Below are positions 1-4,649 of a DNA stretch of 7,569 nt, one piece after another. The notes beneath the pieces are model-generated. The model did no database searches, was not told the origin of the DNA, and saw only the letters and a program-made list of their open reading frames with translations. The DNA comes from Actinomycetota bacterium. Its GTDB lineage: Bacteria; Actinomycetota; Thermoleophilia; UBA2241. The stretch is taken from assembly GCA_003157715.1 (NCBI GenBank), contig PMKK01000302.1:7914-15482 (forward strand), read 5' to 3'. The position numbers and the translations under genes were made by a program. The first letter of the stretch is position 1; the number at the start of each line of letters is the position of its first letter.

Positions 1-827
1 TCATCATGTGGCTCCAGGGCATCTGGCTGCCGCTGCACGGCTACAGCTTCGAGCAGACGCCGCTGTGGGCCGGCATCTACATGCTGCCCCTGACGATGGG
101 CTTCCTCGTGGCGGGGCCCGTCTCGGGCATCCTGTCCGATCGCTACGGAGCGCGCCCCTTCGCCACCGCCGGCATGCTGCTCGCGGCGCTCAGCTTCCTG
201 CTGCTGATGGCCCTGCCGGCGAACTTCGTCTACTGGACCTTCGCCTGTGTGCTCTTCCTGAACGGGATCGCCTTCGGAATGTTCGCCGCGCCCAACACGG
301 CCGCCATCATGAACAGCGTGCCGGCGCGCAACCGCGGCGTCGCCTCGGGCATGCGCGCCACCAGCCAGATGCTCGGTCAGCCGCTCTCGATCGGCATCTT
401 CTTCAGCCTCATGGTCGTCGGTCTGACGGCCCACGTGCCGAAAGCCATGTTCGGCGGTCTGACCGCCCAGCACGTGCCGGTGGCGGTCGCGACGCCGCTC
501 TCGCACATGCCGCCGACCGGCTACCTCTTCGCCGCCTTTCTGGGCTTCAACCCCCTGAAGGAATTGCTGGGGGCGCGCGTGCTCGGCGCGCTGCCGGCGA
601 GCGCCGCGCACACCCTGGTGAGCAAGGCGTTCTTCCCGTCGCTCATCGCCGGTCCCTTCAAGGACGGCATCGTCGACGTGCTCATCTTCGCTGCCGCCAT
701 GTGCCTGATCGCGGCTCTGGCGTCGTGGCTGCGCGGCGGCAAGTTCGTTCACGAAGAGGCTCACGCCTCGCACGGCCACGGCCTCTCCCGGGCGCGCAGC
801 CGGTCGGAGCAGCGTGCCGAGGGATGA
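1..827 (+). CDS. MFS drug/solute exporter, DHA2-like, C-terminal part (5' truncated)
   Basis: This is the C-terminal 274 codons of a major-facilitator transporter. The reading frame enters at base 3 (ATC ATG TGG) and ends at TGA 825-827, so the true start lies off the left edge. Numbering from the Met at base 6, hydrophobic helices lie near residues 20-43, 52-70, 74-95, 122-141 and 222-243. After the first of these comes GILSDRYGARP (41-51), the MFS loop motif of G, D-R and G-x-R/K type. The series of helices, the PNTAAIMNSVP segment and the RGVASGMRATSQ segment (110-121) fit the 14-helix DHA2 (EmrB/QacA-like) exporters, which use the proton gradient to expel drugs or metabolites across the inner membrane. 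The region around residues 145-215 is a less hydrophobic insertion before the last helix. The tail after residue 245 is charged and His-rich (HEEAHASHGHG). The substrate cannot be inferred. The family call is firm, the subfamily less so. Confidence 0.88.
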   Translation, partial: IMWLQGIWLPLHGYSFEQTPLWAGIYMLPLTMGFLVAGPVSGILSDRYGARPFATAGMLLAALSFLLLMALPANFVYWTFACVLFLNGIAFGMFAAPNTAAIMNSVPARNRGVASGMRATSQMLGQPLSIGIFFSLMVVGLTAHVPKAMFGGLTAQHVPVAVATPLSHMPPTGYLFAAFLGFNPLKELLGARVLGALPASAAHTLVSKAFFPSLIAGPFKDGIVDVLIFAAAMCLIAALASWLRGGKFVHEEAHASHGHGLSRARSRSEQRAEG

Positions 828-866
828 GGTGCGTCGGTAAGGTGCGTGAGTAAGGTGCGTGAGTAA
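828..866. repeat. 13-base tandem repeat, three copies
   Basis: Three adjacent 13-base units start immediately after the exporter stop codon. Copy 1 (828-840) is GGTGCGTCGGTAA. Copies 2 (841-853) and 3 (854-866) are both GGTGCGTGAGTAA, differing from copy 1 at two bases. Each unit reads GTG, two codons, TAA in one frame, so each has the form of a four-codon start-to-stop unit. This may be chance. Replication slippage is the simplest origin. Confidence 0.85.
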
Positions 867-885
867 AACCCTATCTCCGTGGTGA

Positions 886-904
886 TAATGCTCAGTAAGC
901 ATTA
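886..904. promoter_or_regulatory. 19-base palindrome, candidate operator overlapping a -10-like hexamer
   Basis: TAATGCTCAGTAAGCATTA has perfect 7-base inverted arms (886-892 and 898-904) around a 5-base centre. It is an AT-rich island in GC-rich DNA, 52 bases before the ATG at 957. A -10-like GATAAT (884-889) overlaps its left arm, although I see no convincing -35 box at the expected spacing. The size and symmetry suit a dimeric repressor such as a TetR- or MarR-type protein acting on the 957-1544 gene. A weak RNA hairpin acting on the exporter transcript is the alternative. No regulator gene is visible in the window. Confidence 0.45.
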
Positions 905-940
905 GTAGTGTCTCGGTGCCCAGCAGCAGCCGAGGCGTCC

Positions 941-949
941 GGAGGAGGG
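941..949 (+). promoter_or_regulatory. Strong ribosome binding site for the 957 gene
   Basis: GGAGGAGGG ends seven bases before the ATG at 957. This is a near-ideal Shine-Dalgarno match and fixes the start of the 195-residue membrane protein. It also argues against the overlapping frame that opens earlier, at 908. Confidence 0.8.
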
Positions 950-956
950 ACAAGTC

Positions 957-1544
957 ATGAACCGCAAAGTAATCGACTATCTGTTGAGTTCGGCTGGGTT
1001 GGTCATCGCGATCGTGCTTCTGGCAGTCGGCGGACTTATGGTGTGGGGACACGTCTTCATCAACAATCAGATCCACGACCAGCTCGCCTCGCAGAAGATC
1101 TTCTTCCCGCCCAAAGGCAGCCCAGCGATCGCCGGACCGCGGTTCGCCGCTATGCAGAAGTACGCCGGGCAGGAGCTGACCACGGGCGCTCAGGCTGAGA
1201 CCTATGCGAACCACTTCATCGCCGTGCACCTTGGTGAAGTCGCCGGTGGCAAGACCTATGCTCAGGTGAGCACCGCGGCGCTCGCCGACCCGAAGAACCT
1301 GACCCTCCAGGGCCAGAAGACCACCCTGTTCCAGGGCACGACCCTCCGCGGACTGCTGTTGAATGCCTACGCCTTCGGCACGGTAGCGACCATCGCCGGC
1401 ATCGGCGCGATCGTCAGCTTCGTTGGAGCCGCCATCCTGCTGGTGCTTGCCGGGCTGGGCTTCGTGCACGCTCAGCGAGTCGGACGCGCCGTCGAGGCAT
1501 CGGTGGCGGCCCTCGGCGAGCGGCGCGAGGCCAAAGCGGCTTGA
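957..1544 (+). CDS. Uncharacterised 195-residue membrane protein with two transmembrane regions
   Basis: I cannot assign a function. The protein starts at ATG 957 behind a strong ribosome binding site and ends at TGA 1542-1544. A transmembrane helix lies at about residues 10-32. A soluble domain follows (about 33-135), with the conspicuous segments QKIFFPPKGSPAI (47-59), YAGQELTTGAQAETYANHFIAVHL (first residue 69) and TLFQGTTLRGLLLNAYAFG (first residue 123). A second long hydrophobic stretch lies at about 138-170, then a charged Ala/Arg-rich tail (ERREAKAA). Two helices imply that the middle domain and the tail lie on opposite sides of the membrane from the other loops, most simply with the middle domain outside. 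From memory, similar small membrane proteins occur in other actinomycetes, but I know of no studied member. It follows the exporter on the same strand after 129 bases and probably has its own promoter. A terminator-like hairpin lies about 95 bases downstream. Confidence 0.85.
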   Translation: MNRKVIDYLLSSAGLVIAIVLLAVGGLMVWGHVFINNQIHDQLASQKIFFPPKGSPAIAGPRFAAMQKYAGQELTTGAQAETYANHFIAVHLGEVAGGKTYAQVSTAALADPKNLTLQGQKTTLFQGTTLRGLLLNAYAFGTVATIAGIGAIVSFVGAAILLVLAGLGFVHAQRVGRAVEASVAALGERREAKAA

Positions 1545-1570
1545 GCTCTTCAGGAGCAGCCTCGAAAGGC

Positions 1571-1592
1571 GGCCCCTCAGGGCCTAAGGGGC
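1571..1592 (+). other. Small stem-loop after the membrane-protein gene
   Basis: About 27 bases after the stop at 1544 there are two mutually exclusive short stems: GGCCC/GGGCC (1571-1575 and 1580-1584) and GCCCCT/AGGGGC (1572-1577 and 1587-1592). Each alone is modest and has no U-run behind it. It may help 3'-end formation together with the much stronger hairpin at 1640-1675. Confidence 0.3.
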
Positions 1593-1639
1593 GGTCTTCG
1601 GCGGCGGCTGTCACAAGACAGTCGACCACAGTGAGCTCG

Positions 1640-1675
1640 ATGGGGCGGGCGGCGCGGCAGCGCCGCCCGCCCCAT
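1640..1675. terminator. Perfect 16-bp hairpin, terminator-like
   Basis: The left arm (1640-1655, ATGGGGCGGGCGGCGC) pairs without mismatch with the right arm (1660-1675) across a GGCA tetraloop. It lies about 95 bases after the stop of the 957-1544 gene and is followed by TATCTT, only a weak T-rich tail on the + strand. Many high-GC bacteria use long GC stems with poor U-tracts as terminators, so this is the likely end of the upstream transcript. A mobile palindromic element is possible, but no second copy is present in the window. Confidence 0.65.
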
Positions 1676-1688
1676 ATCTTCTGGTGAA

Positions 1689-1814
1689 GGTAGCCGGTGG
1701 CGCTCCCCTTTCAGGGTTGCCGGCGGCGCTCCCCTTCCAGGTAGCCGGTGGCGCTCCCCTTTCAGGGTTGCCGGCGGCGCTCCCCTTCCAAGGGTAGCCG
1801 GCGGCGCTCCTCTC
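1689..1814. repeat. 51-base tandem repeat made of 25/26-base half units
   Basis: Bases 1689-1739 and 1740-1790 are identical 51-base copies. Each copy consists of two related halves of 25 and 26 bases that share a core of GCCGG, then TGG or CGG, then CGCTCCCCTT. A fifth, diverged half unit follows at 1791-1814 (AGGGTAGCCGGCGGCGCTCC), giving about five half units in a row. On the minus strand one frame reads through the repeat as GERHRLP/GAPPATL blocks, but that open frame continues antisense across a much better membrane-protein gene and is not credible as a gene. The rest of the 1545-1873 gap holds only the two hairpins; I see no coding signal there. Function unknown. Confidence 0.85.
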
Positions 1815-1873
1815 GGCTTGCCGCTGCCCCGGATGCGGAGCACACTCAAGAGGAATCGTAGCGGCAGGGCGTC

Positions 1874-2515
1874 GTGTGCTTCAGGAGGGCCGTGGACTCC
1901 CGTCATCTTGCGCAGGCCAGACGCGGCGCCACGCTGCACCTGCTGCCTGGTGCCGGCAAAGACGAGACCGACGCCGATCAGGCGCCGGGCTCGCGGTCGT
2001 TCAGGCGCTACCCGCTCTGGCGGGTGCTCGGCCTCAACGGCCTGTTCGTCGCGCACTACGTGGTGGGCTGCGGTGCCATCCTGCTCGCGTATCGCGGCTC
2101 TCCGATCATCGGCTGGCCCATAGGCGTCGCCTACCTGGTCTTCGCCGTGGTGCAGCTCTACGTGCTCAAGCCGCTCGTCGTGTGTCCCGGCTGCGTCTAT
2201 CGGAGTGTTCGCGGCGGCCGCTGCGCGAGCGGCCTGAACCTGATCTCGGCCCGTCTCTGCGCGCCGTCGCCGGGCGCGACGGGATTCAAGGAGCGCTCTC
2301 ATGGAGTGGGCTGCGAGAGCAGACTGTGCTGGTGGTCGCTGGCCTTGCCCGTGCCGCTCGCGTTGCCGGGACTTGCGCTTTCGTTCTCGTGGCGGGCCCT
2401 GCTCTTGGTGGCGGCGGTCGCCGGGTTGACGGTGCTCAGGTCGGCCGTCGTCAGGCCCGCGACGTGTCCGCATTGTCTGGCGCGGCGCTGGTGTCCGGTC
2501 GCGCGAGCCGGGTAG
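1874..2515 (+). CDS. Uncharacterised Cys-rich four-helix membrane protein
   Basis: I do not recognise a function. The frame runs from GTG 1874 to TAG 2513-2515 (213 residues). The conserved-looking part begins near residue 44 (RRYPLWRVLGLNG). Hydrophobic helices lie near residues 50-72, 80-99, 153-172 and 175-194, as two hairpins. Cysteines cluster on the loop after helix 2 (CPGC at 104-107, C117, C129, C147, C152) and after helix 4 (CPHCLARRWCP, C198, C201, C207). Because helices 2 and 4 point the same way, both clusters should lie on the same face of the membrane and could together bind zinc, an iron-sulphur cluster or another metal. That is inference. The start is uncertain. GTG 1874 lies ahead of the AGGAGGG at 1883-1889, and GTG 1892 follows that site by only three bases. 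The first 40 residues are low in family-like character. It faces the secreted-protein gene tail to tail. Confidence 0.75.
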   Translation: MCFRRAVDSRHLAQARRGATLHLLPGAGKDETDADQAPGSRSFRRYPLWRVLGLNGLFVAHYVVGCGAILLAYRGSPIIGWPIGVAYLVFAVVQLYVLKPLVVCPGCVYRSVRGGRCASGLNLISARLCAPSPGATGFKERSHGVGCESRLCWWSLALPVPLALPGLALSFSWRALLLVAAVAGLTVLRSAVVRPATCPHCLARRWCPVARAG

Positions 2516-2546
2516 TCGGCGCAGCCGGGACAGTCTCACTGGGTGA

Positions 2547-2590
2547 GCGCCTCAGGCGAGGTGGGCGCCTCAGGCGAGGTGGGCGCCTCA
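2547..2590. repeat. 18-base tandem repeat (2.4 copies)
   Basis: The unit GCGCCTCAGGCGAGGTGG occurs at 2547-2564 and 2565-2582 without mismatch, followed by a partial third copy GCGCCTCA (2583-2590). Within each full unit CGCC-TCA-GGCG can form a small stem-loop. It sits in the convergent gap just left of the long hairpin at 2596-2628. A preceding stem CTCAC-TGG-GTGAG (2535-2547) touches its left end. Confidence 0.8.
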
Positions 2591-2595
2591 TGGAC

Positions 2596-2628
2596 GAGGC
2601 CGCCTTGGGAGCGTGTCCCGGCGGCCTC
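2596..2628. terminator. Probable bidirectional terminator between convergent genes
   Basis: GAGGCCGCC (2596-2604) is the exact reverse complement of GGCGGCCTC (2620-2628). Inside these arms GGGA (2607-2610) pairs with TCCC (2616-2619) around the loop GCGTG, leaving a two-base TT bulge. The hairpin is almost centred between the + strand stop at 2515 and the - strand stop at 2720. It lacks a clear U-run on either side, so the terminator role rests on the stem and its position. Confidence 0.55.
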
Positions 2629-2719
2629 ACTTCGCCCCTCGGAGGAAGGGCTACGCACCGATTCTCGGTCGCCGGGTTTGGCGCGTCAACCGTTGCCGCT
2701 CGCCACGTCGGCCCGGTTC

Positions 2720-4327
2720 TCAGCTCACCGTCAGCCGGTTGCTTGCCACCTTGGCCTGGGTGTTGCCGGCAGCGTCGGTGGCGTAGACGTAGAAGCGATA
2801 CTGGCCTGCCGCCAGCCGGCAGACGAAGCTTGCCGCGAGCTTGTGATTGACGGCCACACCGCTCGCTTTGAGCTTCCTCACCAGGTGTCCGGCGGGCGTC
2901 GTCACCCTGACCGTCACGCTTGCCGTCGGCGATCCCGGTCGCGCATCGCGGATGTAGTAGGCCAGGCTCACCGTATGGCCCGACGCGACCGTCGCGGGCC
3001 AGCTCGCGACCGGCTGCGGGCGACGCGTGTCGATGTGCACGACGCAGGTGCGCGCGGTCTCCTCGTTTCCGGCAGTGTCGAGCGAACGGTACCGGACCGT
3101 GTGTGAGCCGTCGCCCGCGTGGCCGGCGGGAGCCGGGACCGTGAGAGTCGTCGCCTGCTTCCAGGAGCCGGCGTCGAGCTTGTAGCGGGTAGAAGCTACT
3201 CCGCTCGCGCCCGCCTGGTCGAGAGCGCTGAAGGTCAGGGTCACTGCCGTGTGGTGCCAGCGGGCGCCGGCGCCCTTGACGCTCGTCGTCGGGGCGGCGG
3301 TGTCGATCTTCACCGTGCAGCTCTTGACCTTCTCCTTGTTGCCGGTGTCGTCGACTGAACGGAAGAGGATCGTGTGCACGCCGTCGTAGGCGTGACTCAC
3401 GGGGGCAGGCACCGTGACGCGCGCCGCCGTGGTCCAGGCGCCCGCGCCGATCTTGTACCGAGTGTAGGCGACGCCCGTGCCTCCTGCGTTGTCTTTGGCG
3501 CTGAAGGTCAGCGTCGCTGCCTTGTCGTGCCAGCCCGCGCCGGCGCCCGTGACACTCGTCTTGGGGGCTACGGCGTCGACTGCCAGCGGGTTGGCGAAGT
3601 ACTGCCAGTAGAGCGTCCAGAAGAGCTTGTTGCCGCCGCCGCCGACGCCGATCCAGGGCGTGTAGCAGTAGAGCGCGTAGCTGGCCCTTCCGGCGGCCTT
3701 CACAGTGCCGTCGCCGCAGGTCTTGCTGATGCCAGCATGCCAGCCGTTGCCGTCGTTGTGAAGCGATTCGGCGCCGTACCAGATCTGCTTGCCAAAGCCC
3801 TCGTAGGTGGCCTGGCGCGACCCTGAATCAGGGACGCCGCAGCCCATGGCCCAGGCGAGCGTGGCGGCGCTCGGCTTGGTGGCGCTCAGCAGGCCCTGCT
3901 CCTTCTGCAGGGTGGCGAGAATGACTTTGGGGCTCACCTTCCAGGCATGGGCGGCCCGCCAGATGATCGCGGCCGCGCTGCGTTTGACGCCGGCATGGTC
4001 GAGCGTCTTGTAGGAGTCGAGGACGCCGCTCTGGGCGGCCAGGAAGCTCTGCACGCCGGCCTGGCTCAACGAATCGACGGCGGTGAAGTTGACGTCGGTG
4101 ATCAGATTGTCGGGGGTAAAGGTGGCTCCGCCGAGAGCGCCGAGCCGCAGGGCGGCGTCACGCTGTGCGAGCGGACTGTAGAGGGGGTCGCGTGGCGCCG
4201 CCGCGGCGGGCCGGGCAGCGGCCAGCAGACCGGCTGCGACGAGACAAACGAGCAGGCACGAGCTGATGAGAAGGCACGCCGTGGTGCGCCGCGCCCGGGC
4301 GTCGGTGATCCTGATGTGGTAGGTCAA
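2720..4327 (-). CDS. Secreted lysozyme-like cell-wall protein with Ig-like repeat modules
   Basis: This is a 535-residue exported protein. The start is TTG at 4327-4325, ten bases after an AAGGAG site; the stop is TGA at 2722-2720. An N-terminal signal peptide has basic residues (RARR, 11-14), a hydrophobic core (about 18-38) and an Ala-rich cleavage region near 41-45. Residues about 72-246 look like a lysozyme/transglycosylase-type domain. NPK-like VSPKVILATLQKEQGLLS (131-148) places Glu143 where such folds carry the catalytic acid, followed by WAMGCG (159-164), GFGKQIWYGAESL (177-189) and YTPWIGVGGGGNKLFWTLYWQYF (first residue 222). Two similar Ig-like modules follow at 254-343 and 345-434, each with GAGAxWH, TLTFSA, TRYK, VPAP, DGxHT and IDT landmarks. 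A different, FlgD-like beta module ends the protein (435-535). The modules resemble extracellular wall-, surface- or sugar-binding repeats. Activity on peptidoglycan is inferred, not shown. No sortase motif or C-terminal anchor helix is seen, so the protein is probably released or held by its repeats. Confidence 0.82.
   Translation of the reverse strand: MTYHIRITDARARRTTACLLISSCLLVCLVAAGLLAAARPAAAAPRDPLYSPLAQRDAALRLGALGGATFTPDNLITDVNFTAVDSLSQAGVQSFLAAQSGVLDSYKTLDHAGVKRSAAAIIWRAAHAWKVSPKVILATLQKEQGLLSATKPSAATLAWAMGCGVPDSGSRQATYEGFGKQIWYGAESLHNDGNGWHAGISKTCGDGTVKAAGRASYALYCYTPWIGVGGGGNKLFWTLYWQYFANPLAVDAVAPKTSVTGAGAGWHDKAATLTFSAKDNAGGTGVAYTRYKIGAGAWTTAARVTVPAPVSHAYDGVHTILFRSVDDTGNKEKVKSCTVKIDTAAPTTSVKGAGARWHHTAVTLTFSALDQAGASGVASTRYKLDAGSWKQATTLTVPAPAGHAGDGSHTVRYRSLDTAGNEETARTCVVHIDTRRPQPVASWPATVASGHTVSLAYYIRDARPGSPTASVTVRVTTPAGHLVRKLKASGVAVNHKLAASFVCRLAAGQYRFYVYATDAAGNTQAKVASNRLTVS
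3026..3568 (-). repeat. Two tandem Ig-like modules within the secreted protein
   Basis: Protein residues 254-343 (3568-3299) and 345-434 (3295-3026) align without gaps at a 91-residue (273-base) offset. Shared landmarks in order are SVxGAGAxWH, TLTFSA, GVAxTRYK, TVPAP, DGxHT, RSxDxxGN and IDT. This is an internal duplication that has diverged at both DNA and protein level, as is usual in surface-protein modules. Confidence 0.8.
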
Positions 4328-4337
4328 CTTGCCTCGA

Positions 4338-4343
4338 CTCCTT
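4338..4343 (-). promoter_or_regulatory. Ribosome binding site that sets the TTG start of the secreted protein
   Basis: On the minus strand AAGGAG (4343-4338) lies ten bases before the TTG at 4327-4325, with a secondary GAGG closer to the start. No ATG or GTG in the frame gives a complete signal peptide with a better site. TTG is therefore the preferred start. Confidence 0.55.
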
Positions 4344-4431
4344 CGTCTGCTGATAGTTGGGCTGCTGTTTACTCATCGGCAGGGGGCCGCGCGAGGTGAG
4401 CAAAACGCCGGTCTGGGCGGGGTGCGGCTGA

Positions 4432-4450
4432 GCGCCGGGTCCGCCGGCGC
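4432..4450. other. 7-bp stem-loop in the divergent gap
   Basis: GCGCCGG (4432-4438) pairs with CCGGCGC (4444-4450) around a five-base loop. It would fall in the 5' leader of the secreted-protein mRNA if transcription starts within the repeat region to its right. I compared the leader with the remembered consensus of the c-di-AMP (ydaO) riboswitch, which precedes some actinomycete wall hydrolases, and saw no match. Confidence 0.35.
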
Positions 4451-4512
4451 GGCCTGGGCACGCCCGAGGAACCAGAAGATTGCGCGGGGTGTCGCCGCGG
4501 GGCGGCGGGATG

Positions 4513-4581
4513 GCGTGCGCAAACGTCGCCGCGTGCGCAACGTCGCCGCGTGCGCAGCGTCGCCGCGTGCGCAACGTCGCC
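4513..4581. repeat. 17-base tandem repeat, four copies, in the divergent promoter gap
   Basis: Four head-to-tail units of consensus GCGTGCGCAACGTCGCC lie at 4513-4530 (one extra A, 18 bases), 4531-4547, 4548-4564 (A to G change) and 4565-4581. Each contains the palindrome TGCGCA. A perfect 10-base palindrome, ACCGGCCGGT, follows at 4583-4592. The repeats sit 69 to 137 bases before the TTG at 4650 and 186 to 254 bases before the TTG at 4327, where binding sites for a shared regulator could lie. The rest of the 4328-4649 gap shows no coding signal I trust. I do not see convincing -35/-10 pairs in either direction. Confidence 0.85.
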
Positions 4582-4638
4582 GACCGGCCGGTTTGCGCTA
4601 CCATTGAGCCGTTTCACCCTGAATCACGAAAAAGACGT

Positions 4639-4645
4639 AAAGGAG
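4639..4645 (+). promoter_or_regulatory. Ribosome binding site that sets the TTG start of the sensor kinase
   Basis: AAAGGAG at 4639-4645 lies four bases before TTG 4650. It is the only good site ahead of the ATPase domain, whose first conserved part begins about 10 residues later. This supports TTG 4650 over the in-frame TTG at 4683. Confidence 0.6.
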
Positions 4646-4649
4646 CACC

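Noticed and set aside
1..853. A 281-codon frame overlapping the exporter.
   Set aside because: It is an out-of-frame shadow rich in Arg and His; the other frame has proper membrane helices and the MFS loop motif.
908..1198. An overlapping + strand frame that opens before the gene at 957.
   Set aside because: It is Arg/Ser-rich, has no good ribosome binding site and conflicts with the membrane-protein frame, which starts behind GGAGGAGGG.
1689..1814. Possible CRISPR array.
   Set aside because: The units are contiguous with no unique spacers, and no cas gene is present.
1577..2539. A 320-codon minus-strand frame covering the 51-base repeats.
   Set aside because: Its product is Arg/Pro-rich low-complexity sequence. 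The + strand frame gives a four-helix protein with ordered Cys motifs, which is far more gene-like.
4329..4376. A minus-strand ATG with an N-terminus-like start (MSKQQPNYQQTKES) just upstream of the secreted-protein TTG, in another frame.
   Set aside because: It has no Shine-Dalgarno site and continues as Arg/Pro/His-rich sequence out of frame with the signal peptide. A frameshifted longer start is possible but unsupported.
4328..4620. Possible ydaO-type c-di-AMP riboswitch ahead of the secreted wall protein.
   Set aside because: The expected conserved blocks are not seen in the minus-strand leader; only a simple 7-bp stem and the 17-base repeats are present.
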